Of a stretch of DNA of 24,685 nucleotides, positions 1 to 8,391 are shown in pieces (the stretch's first letter is position 1; each line of letters opens with the position of its first letter). Position numbers and translations under genes: made by a program. This DNA is from CAZSAT01 sp964604675 (lineage in GTDB: Bacteria > Myxococcota_A > UBA796 > CAJQPC01): positions 1 to 24,685 of the forward strand of contig CAZSAT010000101.1 in NCBI GenBank assembly GCA_964604675.1. Direction: 5' to 3'. A model generated the notes under the pieces. It was not told the DNA's origin and did no database searches. It was given only the letters and a program-made list of their open reading frames with translations.

Positions 1-60
1 GGTGAGGACCGACCAAGGACACCAAGGAGACGACAACTACATTGACACCTCCCGCCGAGC

Positions 61-109
61 TCGAGTCTCGAGTCTCGAGTCTCGAGTCTCGAGTCTCGAG
101 TCTCGAGTC
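61..109. repeat. Heptanucleotide tandem repeat, 7 x TCGAGTC
   Basis: Seven perfect head-to-tail copies of TCGAGTC. The array is bracketed by direct copies of CGAGCTCGAG at 56-65 and 122-131, so CTCGAG palindromes recur throughout. It lies 23 bases past the stop codon of the minus-strand ATP-grasp gene. Because the unit is 7 bases, any translated frame gives a heptad amino-acid repeat, which explains the coiled-coil-looking peptide one gets from a TTG at 42; I see no other support for a gene there. The array could be a slippage-prone simple repeat or part of a 3' untranslated region. Confidence 0.95.
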
Positions 110-132
110 CGGGTCCGACGTCGAGCTCGAGC

Positions 133-1086
133 CTAGGCGGCCTTCTCCTGTGCCACGCTCCGGCGCAGGTAGCGCGCCACCTCCCGCATGCCGTCCACAC
201 CGATCTGCTTGCCCAGCACCCCGCTGTAGTTGGTGGTGCCGTTGATGTCGTAGGTGTAGCGACGGCCCTCGGCGTCCTCCACGAACTCGATGCCCGCGAT
301 CTCGATGCCTTCGGCGCGGCACATGCGCAGGTAGCCCTGCACCAGCGGGTCGTCCTCGGTGAGCGGCGAGGGCGAGAACTTCGAGCCTCCGCCGTCGGCC
401 GGGCACACCTCGGGGCCCTGGATCTGGCAGGCGTCCGAGGGGCAGAGCTCGAAGCCGTCGGCGGTGGAGGAGCGCATCGCGTACAGGAAGCGCCCGCCCA
501 CGATCTCCACGCGGGTGATGAAGGGCTCGGGCGCCTCGATGTACTGCTGGAGGATGACCTTGCCGCCGGGTCCGGCGTCGAAGCCCGGTCCGTCGAGCCA
601 GCGCTCCAGCTGCGCGGCCGAGCCGAAGAGCTGGATGCCCAGGCCCTTGCCGCCCTGGTTGTGCTTGGTGATGAAGGGCCCGTCGAAGGTGCGCGCCTCG
701 CGGATCAAGGCTTCGCGGCCCACGGCCAGCACCGTGCGCGGGGTGAGCAGACCGTGGCTGCGGAGCACGAGGTCCTGGCGCAGCTTGGACATCTCCAGCT
801 CGAAGGCGTTCTGGCCGTTGACCACCCGCCGGCCGTGGCGCTCCAGCCAGAACAGCACCTCCCGGGCGAGCTCCACGGTGCCCAGGTGGCCGCGGGTGTG
901 CGACGAGGGGCTGATGCGGTTGAGCCAGATGCCCTCGGCGGGCAGCCGGTTGGGATCGACGGAGCCGCCGTCGACCTCGACGAGGTTCACGGGGAAGCCC
1001 TCGGCCTCCAGCCCTTCGATCAAGGGCGGCAGCCAGGCGGGGTTCTCGTAGAGCACGTGGACGGTGGGCAGGGACGGGGTTGGCAC
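133..1086 (-). CDS. RimK-like ATP-grasp ligase
   Basis: Predicted cytoplasmic ATP-dependent carboxylate-amine (or thiol) ligase of the ATP-grasp fold. About 317 residues. The N-terminal third (HVLYENPAW onward) fits a pre-ATP-grasp domain. The centre has the ATP-grasp signature FITKHNQGGKGLGIQLF and the strand LQQYIEAPEPFITRVEIVGG. Near the C-terminus, GIEFVED followed by YTYDINGTTNYS supplies the acidic/Asn metal ligands, as in RimK-type proteins. Start: a GTG at 1098 has no ribosome site, whereas the GTG at 1086 has GAGG about six bases upstream, so I prefer 1086 (the other choice adds four residues). It stands apart from the upstream minus-strand array by about 230 bases, so it may have its own promoter. 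Substrate cannot be told from sequence; glutamate-ligase-type peptide addition is only one option. Confidence 0.88.
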   Translation of the reverse strand: MPTPSLPTVHVLYENPAWLPPLIEGLEAEGFPVNLVEVDGGSVDPNRLPAEGIWLNRISPSSHTRGHLGTVELAREVLFWLERHGRRVVNGQNAFELEMSKLRQDLVLRSHGLLTPRTVLAVGREALIREARTFDGPFITKHNQGGKGLGIQLFGSAAQLERWLDGPGFDAGPGGKVILQQYIEAPEPFITRVEIVGGRFLYAMRSSTADGFELCPSDACQIQGPEVCPADGGGSKFSPSPLTEDDPLVQGYLRMCRAEGIEIAGIEFVEDAEGRRYTYDINGTTNYSGVLGKQIGVDGMREVARYLRRSVAQEKAA

Positions 1087-1329
1087 AGGGCACCTCACGG
1101 TGGGGACGTGGTGCGCGCGAGACCATCCCGCGCGCAGGTTCTTCTCCGCGGGGCTCGTGAGCTCCTTGGAGGACCTGGGGGAGGTCGGGGCGCTGTGAGC
1201 GCCTACAGGACGTGCGCTCGCCTACACCCCGACCCCGGGACACAGACAACAGGTCCCGCGGTGGATGGTGGCGACGATGGAGCAGAGCTCGAGCACGGAT
1301 CGACCCTAACGCGACCCGAGGGCCGTCGC
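1087..1329. other. Gap between ATP-grasp gene and end of the long minus-strand array
   Basis: About 240 non-coding bases. Directly after the stop codon of the 1330 gene is a small dyad, GCGAC at 1311-1315 pairing with GTCGC at 1325-1329. Further on, GAGCGC at 1197-1202 pairs with GCGCTC at 1214-1219. Neither is followed by a T-tract, so intrinsic termination is weakly supported; Rho-dependent ending would fit equally well. The region should also hold the promoter of the ATP-grasp gene, but I see no convincing hexamers in this GC-rich stretch. Confidence 0.4.
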
Positions 1330-1959
1330 TCAGAATTCGACGACCAGGCCCACGCCCACCGGGGTCGCCGGGGGCTCCTCCAGCTCCAGCTCGTAGGGAG
1401 GGCTGGCCAGCACCTCGTGCACGCAGGCCCGCTGGGACCGGTCGAGCTCGACGCTGCCCGACGTCGGTTCGACCACCTGGTCCGAGACGTGCCCGGTGGT
1501 GGGCTCCAGCGACGCCGTCCAGCGAAGCGCACCGGGCTGCCCCGCGCCCTCGAAGCAGGCGGCGAGGCGGGGGCCCCGGGCGCTGACCTGCAGCCGGAAG
1601 GCGGGCAGCCAGGGCAGCTCGTCGGTCGGGGTGACCTCCCAGGCCGGGCGGTCGACCCGGTCGATCCGGCCGCCGGGGAGCGGCGGGATCGTGGGCGCGG
1701 GGTCGGCGATCGTCGCCTCGCCAGCTCCGGCCGCAGCTTCGACGGTCGGCTCGGGCGGCGGCTCCGCGCAGCGGCAGTCGCGCAGCAGGAAGAGCGCGGC
1801 GAGCACGGCGAGCAGCCACGGCCAACGGCGCGGCTTCTGCTCCTTCTTCCCCCTGGCGGCCTTCCTGGCTGCGACCGCCGCTCGGGCCTTGGCCTTCTGC
1901 ACAGCGAGCCGTGCGCGGAGCTTCTCCTGCCGCTTTCCGAGTCGCTCGCGATCGTTCAC
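1330..1959 (-). CDS. Single-pass protein with AgmX/PglI-like (TonB-like) C-terminal domain
   Basis: Predicted inner-membrane protein reaching into the periplasm, 209 residues. Residues 1-45 are Lys/Arg/Ala-rich and look cytoplasmic and helical. Residues 46-60 (PWLLAVLAALFLL) form one membrane segment. Residues 65-105 are Pro/Glu-rich, a typical periplasm-spanning linker. Residues about 118-195 resemble the C-terminal domain of myxobacterial AgmX/PglI gliding proteins: a paired-Cys layout (C135 in RLAACFEGA, C179 in RACVHEVL) around a beta-rich core with the G-x-V-x-x-x-x-V pattern (GHVSDQVVEPTSG). The GTG start overlaps the upstream stop as GTGA, so translation is probably coupled. It is the last gene of the array. 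A TonB-like role, carrying work from the inner-membrane motor proteins upstream to outer-membrane parts, is inferred. Assignment to this domain family is by pattern, not by profile search. Confidence 0.8.
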   Translation of the reverse strand: MNDRERLGKRQEKLRARLAVQKAKARAAVAARKAARGKKEQKPRRWPWLLAVLAALFLLRDCRCAEPPPEPTVEAAAGAGEATIADPAPTIPPLPGGRIDRVDRPAWEVTPTDELPWLPAFRLQVSARGPRLAACFEGAGQPGALRWTASLEPTTGHVSDQVVEPTSGSVELDRSQRACVHEVLASPPYELELEEPPATPVGVGLVVEF

Positions 1960-3845
1960 CCGCCCAGGCTCCAGCCGAAGACCAGCTGCCCCTGCTCGTC
2001 GGGCCACTCGATCGGCGTGAGCTGCAGGGGCTCGAAGACCGAGGGCGCTGGCGGGTCGTGCACGCGGAAGGGCCAGGGCAATGGATCCGAGGGCGCGAGC
2101 CGCACGCTGCCCACGAACACGTCGCGGTTCGGAGAGAGCGCCCGGGCCACCTCTTCGCTGCTCTCGCCGAGCCGTCCGAGGCCTTCGAGCATGCCCTGGA
2201 CCCGGTCCAGCAGCACACCGGCGGTGCGCCCCTGCCGGCCACGCCCGTCGCCCTCGAGCGGCGCCACGAGCTGCATCAGCCCCTCCAGCACCGCGCTGAG
2301 CCCCTCGCGCACCTCGGCGTCCTCGGCTTCGAGGCGCTCCACGAGCTGTTCCAGGAAGCGCAGCGTCTCGCTCGGCGATGCCTCGAGCCCGTCGCGTACC
2401 TGGCCGAGGAAGCCGCGCACGTCGCCGCGGGACAGGGGCGCGAGCAGGTCGGCGCGTCGCATCAGCGCGCCGCGCCCCGGCTGGTGGTCCAGGCCGCGCT
2501 CGAACGAGGCCTGGTCGGCGCGGAAGGCCGCGCGCCACAGCAGGTCTTCCAGCAGCCCGGAGTAGACCCGCCTCGACACCAGCTCGCGCAGCGTCACCAG
2601 CAGCTCGTCGCCGATCTCGAAGCGCGCCGCGACCCAGGTGAGCCAGCGGCGCGCCAGCGCGTCCACCGACTCGCTCGCCGACGACTCCGGGGCGTGCTGC
2701 AGGGCGAAGGCGAAGCTCCGCATCGCGTCGGGCAGGGCGCCGCGCTCCAGCTGCTCCACCCCCCGGTGCAGCGCGACCACCGCACGCTCGCGGAAGCCCG
2801 ACACCCCGTCCAGCGCCAGCAGGCGCTGCCCGCGCTCGCCGTTCCAGAGGGCCGAGGTGTTGCCGGTCAGCTCCGTTCGCTGGGCGATCCAGAGGGTCAC
2901 CTGGTCGCCCTCGCCCGTGGCGATCAGCGCGTCGATCACGCCGAGCGCGATGGCGTCCAGGCGCTCCACGTCGCCGCCCTGGAGGCGGGCGTGGTGGAAG
3001 AGGAACAGCCGGCGGTCGTGGGAGAGCGCCATCCACTCGCTCACCGGCCACCCATCGCAGGCGCGGAGCACGCTGGACGCGCCGGTGCTCGCAGCGAGGG
3101 TGGTGATCGGGGCTTCGTCGGCCATCGCCTGCACCGACGTACCCGACAGGCCCAGCTCCCGGGCGTCCTGGGTGAGGGTGCGGGTGTCGCGGCGGGCGGC
3201 CCGGGCGGCCAGGTTGGTCTGCTGCAGGTCCAGATCGAAGACCCGCGCCTCGACGGCGGCCCAGCCCCGCACGCGGTCGAAGGCCAGAGTGCTGCGTGCC
3301 CGCTCCAGCAGGTAGCGCAGCAGGCGCACGGCGACCTGCCGATCGCCCAGCTCGGCGGTGGGCAGCTCCCCGGACTCCACCATCGCCCGCCACGCTCGGC
3401 TGCAGCGACCGCGGAAGAGCTGCACGTTCGCCAGCTCCTCGGCGCCCAGCACGTCGCCGATGGCGATCAGGCGCTGCTGCCGCCCCACCTGGAAGGCGTC
3501 GTAGGCGCGGGTGCGCTTGCCGGGGTGGCGCCGGCCCATGTTGCGCACCACCCAGTTGTGCAGCGCCAGCGGCCAGAGCCCCGCCCCCGCCTCGTCCTTC
3601 GGGTGACCGTCGGGGCAGACGCCGAGCTGCCCCAGCGCCGCCCAGGTGACCGAGTGGAAGTCCGCGTCGTGGGGCGACACGCGGCCCGTCTGATCCTCCA
3701 CGGCGTTGCGCAGGAACCACAGCTTCACCGCCTCCAGCGGCTGGTTCTCCCGGAGCGCCATGCGCGCGTTGTAGTAGATGAGGGTCTGCTCGCTGGGCTC
3801 GCTGGGCTCGCTGGCCACCGCGAACCAGACCGCCCACAGGAGCAT
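1956..3845 (-). CDS. Secreted helical-repeat protein (TPR-like), unknown function
   Basis: About 629 residues, not recognised. The ATG at 3845 overlaps the upstream stop (TGATG) and gives a short signal peptide, MLLWAVWFAVASE, so I prefer it to starts further upstream. Immediately after is an SEP tripeptide repeat encoded by three near-identical 9-base units at 3789-3815. The rest is almost wholly alpha-helical: an early TPR-like pair (IYYNARMALRENQPLEAVKLW), then many helical hairpins rich in Leu, Arg and Glu, suggesting a solenoid scaffold in the periplasm. The last 60 residues are Pro-rich and end in a short beta-like segment. Downstream it overlaps the TonB-like gene by GTGA. In position and type it resembles periplasmic TPR scaffolds of envelope machines, but I see no specific homology. 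Confidence 0.83.
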   Translation of the reverse strand: MLLWAVWFAVASEPSEPSEQTLIYYNARMALRENQPLEAVKLWFLRNAVEDQTGRVSPHDADFHSVTWAALGQLGVCPDGHPKDEAGAGLWPLALHNWVVRNMGRRHPGKRTRAYDAFQVGRQQRLIAIGDVLGAEELANVQLFRGRCSRAWRAMVESGELPTAELGDRQVAVRLLRYLLERARSTLAFDRVRGWAAVEARVFDLDLQQTNLAARAARRDTRTLTQDARELGLSGTSVQAMADEAPITTLAASTGASSVLRACDGWPVSEWMALSHDRRLFLFHHARLQGGDVERLDAIALGVIDALIATGEGDQVTLWIAQRTELTGNTSALWNGERGQRLLALDGVSGFRERAVVALHRGVEQLERGALPDAMRSFAFALQHAPESSASESVDALARRWLTWVAARFEIGDELLVTLRELVSRRVYSGLLEDLLWRAAFRADQASFERGLDHQPGRGALMRRADLLAPLSRGDVRGFLGQVRDGLEASPSETLRFLEQLVERLEAEDAEVREGLSAVLEGLMQLVAPLEGDGRGRQGRTAGVLLDRVQGMLEGLGRLGESSEEVARALSPNRDVFVGSVRLAPSDPLPWPFRVHDPPAPSVFEPLQLTPIEWPDEQGQLVFGWSLGG

Positions 3846-4621
3846 CACAGCGCGACCCCGATCGACAGCGACAGGTCGGCCCACCAGCGCAGGTCGGTGA
3901 GGGTCGCTGGGGCGAGCAGGGGGACGGCCAGCATCACCCGCGGCGACACGAACAGGCCCTGCCGGAAGTAGAGATCGTTGCCGAAGCCGGTCATCAGCCC
4001 GTAGCGGCCGCTGTCGACCTGCATCGCGTCGAGCCGGCGCAGCTCGAGCTGCTCGATCTCGGTCTCGGTCAGCGTGGGCGAGAGCACGGCGGCGGTGACC
4101 TCGCGCGCGGTGAGCCCGTCGTAGGTGAAGGGGTAGAGCGCGTAGCGCAGGCCGACGTAGGTCGAGAAGACCAGCTCGACCGCCGGGAACCAGCGCGGGA
4201 ACGCGGTGACCACCCCCTCGGCGAGCGGCAGCCCCATCGTGAAGTCGAGCTCCAGGCGCTTGGGCTTGCCCGGCTGCCGGTAGGGGGTGAGCGCGAGCTG
4301 CTCGCTCGCCGGGGTGTCCCAGACCCAGACGTAGCTCACGCTGGCCTCGTAGATCAGGCCCTCGCTGGGGAAGCGGGCCAACAGGCCGCTGCGCAGGCTG
4401 TCGAAGTTGTTGAGCTCGTAGGGGTGGCTGCCCAGGACCCCCAGGTGGACCTTCGACCGGCGCCAGTTGAACTCCACCGGCACCGACGTGCTGCCGATCG
4501 AGCGCTCCACGAGCACGTCGAAGGGCGCTCGGTGCTCGGAGAGCGGGTCCTCGTCGGGCTCGGGTTCGTCGGCGAAGGCCGGAGCACCGAGCGTCGCCAG
4601 CAGCCAGAGGCTAGGGATCAC
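3845..4621 (-). CDS. Exported protein, possible outer-membrane beta-barrel
   Basis: 258 residues, not recognised. The GTG start at 4621 lies inside the end of the upstream gene (11-base overlap). The N-terminus IPSLWLLATLGAPAFADE is a signal peptide with an AFA cleavage site, followed by an acidic stretch. The mature part alternates polar and aromatic/hydrophobic residues in short strands (EASVSYVWVWD, ELVFSTYVGLRYAL, MLAVPLL) and ends in a hydrophobic strand, LSLSIGVAL. This is compatible with a small outer-membrane barrel, although the terminal residue is Leu rather than Phe. There are no cysteines in the mature chain. It is followed by TGATG coupling to the helical-repeat gene. In this cassette it could be the outer-membrane partner of the motor-type proteins; that is inference from position. 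Confidence 0.8.
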   Translation of the reverse strand: MIPSLWLLATLGAPAFADEPEPDEDPLSEHRAPFDVLVERSIGSTSVPVEFNWRRSKVHLGVLGSHPYELNNFDSLRSGLLARFPSEGLIYEASVSYVWVWDTPASEQLALTPYRQPGKPKRLELDFTMGLPLAEGVVTAFPRWFPAVELVFSTYVGLRYALYPFTYDGLTAREVTAAVLSPTLTETEIEQLELRRLDAMQVDSGRYGLMTGFGNDLYFRQGLFVSPRVMLAVPLLAPATLTDLRWWADLSLSIGVAL

Positions 4622-6662
4622 TCGGGAACCCCGAGTCGCCGACCACGGGGTAGTCCGGCAGGTAGCAGCGGTTGGCGTAGCCGGCGGCGAAGTTGTCCAT
4701 CACCTGGTACACGCCGGCGGCGTCGAAGGTGGGGTGGTCGCAGAAGCGGCTGCACTGGGTGAGCTCGGACTCCAGCGAGAACTCGTCCACGGTCCACATG
4801 AACGACCCGAGGTAGGCCTCGCCGCTCTCGGCCAGGCCGAAGGGCACGCTCACCCCGAAGGCGGTGAGCGATCCAGCCAGGTAGGTCTCGTACTCCATGC
4901 GCAGCAGGAAGGGGAAGTCCCAGTAGAGGCCCAGCTCGTAGGTGTCCTCGGCCACGATCTGGTGCCACTGGCCCATCAGCTCGAGCGGCAGCACCCCGAT
5001 CTGCGCGTAGGCGCACACCTCCTCTTCGAAGCCCAGCGCCTCACAGTTCGCCGCCACCTTCTGCGCGAAGTCGGGGTCGGAGAGCACCCGGGACCGGAAC
5101 ACCACCGGCACGATCTCGTCGCTCGTGCAGTACGAGAACGCGTCGTCGTCGTCGGCGGAGATGATCTCGTCGTCGAGGAAGGTGACCATGCCGTAGTCAC
5201 CCAGATCGATGTGGTCGGCGGTCGTGGAGAACTCGGGGGTGAGGTAGCGCCGCTGGGTCACGCTGCCGGCCAGGTCCTCGCTGTAGGTGGCGATGAAGTC
5301 CTCGTACATCGAGCGCGAGGGCAGGATGGGCAGCACGTTGAACGAGAACGGCCCCAGCTCGGTGTCGGGGTTGTCGGGCGCCAGCGCGCAGAGCGTGGTG
5401 GACGCGTCGGGGATGCCCGTGTCGACGTCGTCGATCGACGCGGGGCACCAGAGCGTGGTGTGCTCCACCCCCGGGTCGTCGATGCCGCGCGGCACGCTGT
5501 CGAACACGAAGGCCCCGGCCAGCCGCGGCGTGTTCTTGCCCCGCTCCTCGGGGACCAGCTCCTCGAGCGCCTCCTCCACCACCTCGGCCATGCCGGCGTC
5601 GTCGCGGTGCAGCCCGATCACGAGCACCATGTCGCGGCCCGCCGAGCGGTTGGCCTCGACCGCGTCGGTGAAGAGCTCGGTCAGGGTGTCGGCGAAGCCG
5701 TCCTGCTCCCAGTCGTCGATGCAGGTGGTGGTGAGGAAGTCCATGCCGAGCCGCTGGCGCTGCATGGCCTCGTGTTCTTCGCCCAAGGTCTCGTCGCAGG
5801 GTGCGAGGAAGAAGGGCAGCACCGTGGCGTCGTTGATGGGGCTGGCGAGCAGCGGGAACGCGGGCTTGACCTCGGGGTTCTTGCGGGCCGTGGTGCCCGT
5901 GGTGAAGCTGCCGGTGGCGTCCTGCACCGTGCTGTCGGCGCACACCACGGGGCTGTCGGAGGCCTCGACCGGTAGGTCCTCGACGTCGAAGACCGCCCGC
6001 TCGTCGGTCTCCACGGCCGGCAGGTCGGCGGCCTCCAGGCTGTCGGGGCAGGTCACCCCGTAGCCATAGGGGTTGAGCCCGGAGGCCAGCCGCGCGATGC
6101 CGTGGCGGCGGTTCTCGATGCGGAAGCTGCGGCGCAGCCCGAGGGCTTCGGCCTCCTCGTTCCGCACGGTGGGGAACTGGTGCCGCCCCCGCCACTGGAT
6201 GCGCTCGTTCAGCTCGTCGAACACCCCGTAGGTCACGAAGCTGCGGTGGGTGAAGGGCAGCCCGTTGCCCACCGCGTTGTAGACCGTGTCGGCGTCCAGC
6301 GAGAGCTCGCCGTCGCGGTGGTAGCGCATGCGCAGGTGGACCCCGCGCGGCTCGCTGGGCACGTGCAGGCTGAAGCTGCCGCAGAGGCCGTCGACGCCGC
6401 AGTCCACCGGCTCGTGGGTGTGGACCGGGACGAGGTCCTCGAGCGGGGTCCACTCGACCCGCCCGTCGTCGGTGGCGTAGCTGATCTCGATCAGGCTGTC
6501 GGCGTTGATGCCCTGCTCCGCGGAGACCTCCCAGAACACGAAGAGGGTCTCCTCCTCGGCGAACCAGGACACGTCGGCGCGGTCGAAGCCGGCCTCGACG
6601 TCGTAGATGGGCACCTTGGTGCACGAGCCGGCGGCCAGCGTCAGGGCGACGAGGGCGCGCAC
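4611..6662 (-). CDS. Large predicted lipoprotein, unknown function
   Basis: 683 residues. The N-terminus MRALVALTLAAGSC is a lipoprotein-type signal with the modified Cys at about position 14; the lipobox (AGSC) is loose. The mature protein is acidic and soluble with about fifteen cysteines, probably disulphide-bonded and extracytoplasmic. Early segments (DVSWFAEEETLFVFWEVSAEQG) look like beta-sandwich strands. The middle (GRDMVLVIGLHRDDAGMAEVVEEALEEL) looks like an alpha/beta section. I do not recognise a family. The GTG start sits one base after the stop of the FliG-like gene, and the 3' end overlaps the next gene by 11 bases, so it is clearly part of the same transcription unit. An outer-membrane-anchored component of the cassette is the simplest guess. 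Confidence 0.82.
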   Translation of the reverse strand: MRALVALTLAAGSCTKVPIYDVEAGFDRADVSWFAEEETLFVFWEVSAEQGINADSLIEISYATDDGRVEWTPLEDLVPVHTHEPVDCGVDGLCGSFSLHVPSEPRGVHLRMRYHRDGELSLDADTVYNAVGNGLPFTHRSFVTYGVFDELNERIQWRGRHQFPTVRNEEAEALGLRRSFRIENRRHGIARLASGLNPYGYGVTCPDSLEAADLPAVETDERAVFDVEDLPVEASDSPVVCADSTVQDATGSFTTGTTARKNPEVKPAFPLLASPINDATVLPFFLAPCDETLGEEHEAMQRQRLGMDFLTTTCIDDWEQDGFADTLTELFTDAVEANRSAGRDMVLVIGLHRDDAGMAEVVEEALEELVPEERGKNTPRLAGAFVFDSVPRGIDDPGVEHTTLWCPASIDDVDTGIPDASTTLCALAPDNPDTELGPFSFNVLPILPSRSMYEDFIATYSEDLAGSVTQRRYLTPEFSTTADHIDLGDYGMVTFLDDEIISADDDDAFSYCTSDEIVPVVFRSRVLSDPDFAQKVAANCEALGFEEEVCAYAQIGVLPLELMGQWHQIVAEDTYELGLYWDFPFLLRMEYETYLAGSLTAFGVSVPFGLAESGEAYLGSFMWTVDEFSLESELTQCSRFCDHPTFDAAGVYQVMDNFAAGYANRCYLPDYPVVGDSGFPSDP

Positions 6663-6663
6663 G

Positions 6664-8391
6664 CTACGCAGGCTCCCGCACGAGGGCCTGCTCGAAGCTC
6701 AGCCCGGCGCGGGCGAGCTGGTTCACGAAGCCGCGGGCGAGCTGGGCGCGGCCTTCCGCGGCGAGCGCCAGCTGGCGGGTGCGCGAGGGGAACACGGACG
6801 ACGCCGCCACCGACGAGCGCAAGGCACCCGGCATGCTGGCGAGCACGCGGCTCCGGGCTTCGCCGGCTGTCAGCGACAGCCAGGCAGCGAGGGCTTCCAC
6901 CTCGACCTCGAGGAGCAGATCGGCGCGCGCCTCCTCGGGGATCGCGGCGAGCATCTCGGGCAGCAGCAGGCCGCGCGTCCACGCGGGCAAGCGACCGCCG
7001 GCACGGCTGATGGCGGCGGAGAACAGCGCGCTCTGGGTGGCTTCGTCCAGGGCGGGCAACAGCACGCACAGCGCACCCACGGCGTCGAAGGGCGCGCCGC
7101 GGTCGCTGACCTCGGCCGGCTGGGCGACCGCCTCGCCCTGGAGCACGGCGAAGACCGCCGCGGCCTCCGCGGGATCGAGGCGGTTGCTGCGGAGGAGCTG
7201 GTCGGCGAGCGCCCAGGACTGCCGGGCGCTGAGCAGGCGCACCACCTCGTGCTGCGCGGTGGCGGGCGACAGCGCGAAGACCAGGCCGCCGAGCCGTGGA
7301 GCGAGCCCGCGGACCAGGGTGGCCAGCCCCGCGGCGCCGTAGTCCTGCTGCAGGCGCCGCATCAGCTCCGCGTCGTCCTGAACCGTGATGGCGGCGGCCG
7401 CCGCGTGGCGGTTCAGCGCCTCGAAGAAGGCCACGTCGTCGGGCAGGGTGGCCTCGTCCACGCCCTTGACGTAGTCGGCGAGCGCGAGCTTCGCGCCGGC
7501 GACGTCGGCCCCCGAGGGGAAGCTGTCGAAGAAGCTGTCGGGGAAGTGCAGGGCCGCCTTGGCGAGCAGGGCCTGGTCGCCGCTTCGGAGCAGCTCGCGG
7601 GTGAGGGCGCGGAGCTCGGGGTCGCCTTCGTTGGCCAGGCGGGCGCTCCAGGCCATGTCCTGGGCGGCGACCCAGGCGCTGTTGTCGCCGTCGTCGGACG
7701 GGGCGGTGTCCTCGGTGGCTGCCGGGGGGGCGTCGCCGCGCTCCAGCTCGGCCAGCAGCATGCGCTCTTCCATCGTGGTGGCGCCGAGCCGCCGGTAGGC
7801 CCAGCTCAGCAGGCTCAGCGCGAGGGTCACCAGGGCGATGCCCACCATCCAGGGCGTGTGCGGCAGCAGGGTGGACCAGAGCTGCTGGCCGGCGGTGCCG
7901 GGCTCCAGCGGAGCCCGGTCCTCCGGCTCGTCGTCCACCGGCTCGACCGGGTCTTCTTCGATCGGTGGGGGCTCCCCGACGTAGGTGGACAGCGGCAGGA
8001 GCTCCCGGCGGACCACGCTGACCACGGTCCAGCCGCTGGTGAGCTTGGTCTGGAGCCGCCGGACCAGCGCCTGGGCGTCCTCGGCCTCCAGCGAGGGCTC
8101 GTGGGCGAAGGCGCACTGGGCGCGGGTCAGGTACTCCTGTGGGGCGACGGAGCCGGGGCCCGGGTCGAGCCCGAGGCCGGGCAGCGAGCCCTCGCGCGGC
8201 TGGTCGGCCACCGCGTGGTCGACGTACACGCAGCCGGTGGGGAAGCACCGCTCCGCATCGCAGTCCGCAGCGAGGGCGAGCTCGAAGTCGCTCTGGAGCC
8301 TCTGGAGCTCGACGAGCACCGACGAGGGAATCTGGCGGGTCGGCACCGACTGCGCGAGGGCGGTCGAGACGAGGGCCGTGGTGAACAGCAT
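6664..8391 (-). CDS. Membrane-anchored protein with FliG-like C-terminal region
   Basis: 575 residues. Residues 1-13 are a signal peptide (MLFTTALVSTALA). Residues 14-178 are periplasmic with four Cys (44, 49, 54, 93). Residues 180-198 (WMVGIALVTLALSLLSW) are one membrane span. Then come an acidic linker and an all-helical cytoplasmic part to the end. Residues about 479-563 line up with the FliG C-terminal domain by eye: EMLAAIPEEARADLLLEVE and EALAAWLSLTAGEARSRVL fit FliG ENLVDVDDRSIQRLLQEVD and ESLLIALKGAEQPLREKFL in order and spacing. The charged torque-helix positions of FliG are mostly lost here (Ala/Ser where the Arg and Asp pair would be), though one Arg (539) is kept. The layout recalls a FliF-FliG fusion: periplasmic head, span, cytoplasmic FliG part. 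The ATG overlaps the MotB stop (TGATG). No other flagellar gene is seen. The alternative is an unrelated helical-repeat domain. Confidence 0.78.
   Translation of the reverse strand: MLFTTALVSTALAQSVPTRQIPSSVLVELQRLQSDFELALAADCDAERCFPTGCVYVDHAVADQPREGSLPGLGLDPGPGSVAPQEYLTRAQCAFAHEPSLEAEDAQALVRRLQTKLTSGWTVVSVVRRELLPLSTYVGEPPPIEEDPVEPVDDEPEDRAPLEPGTAGQQLWSTLLPHTPWMVGIALVTLALSLLSWAYRRLGATTMEERMLLAELERGDAPPAATEDTAPSDDGDNSAWVAAQDMAWSARLANEGDPELRALTRELLRSGDQALLAKAALHFPDSFFDSFPSGADVAGAKLALADYVKGVDEATLPDDVAFFEALNRHAAAAAITVQDDAELMRRLQQDYGAAGLATLVRGLAPRLGGLVFALSPATAQHEVVRLLSARQSWALADQLLRSNRLDPAEAAAVFAVLQGEAVAQPAEVSDRGAPFDAVGALCVLLPALDEATQSALFSAAISRAGGRLPAWTRGLLLPEMLAAIPEEARADLLLEVEVEALAAWLSLTAGEARSRVLASMPGALRSSVAASSVFPSRTRQLALAAEGRAQLARGFVNQLARAGLSFEQALVREPA

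Noticed and set aside
61..109. CRISPR array
   Set aside because: Units are 7 bases with no spacers.
42..245. Short plus-strand frame with LESRVSS heptads resembling a coiled coil
   Set aside because: The heptads come from the 7-base tandem repeat; the rest is the antisense of the ATP-grasp gene, and there is no ribosome site.
661..3971. Very long open frames on the plus strand
   Set aside because: Typical antisense shadows in high-GC DNA: His/Arg/Gly/Ala-rich, no domains, opposite to genes with clear signal peptides and coupled starts.
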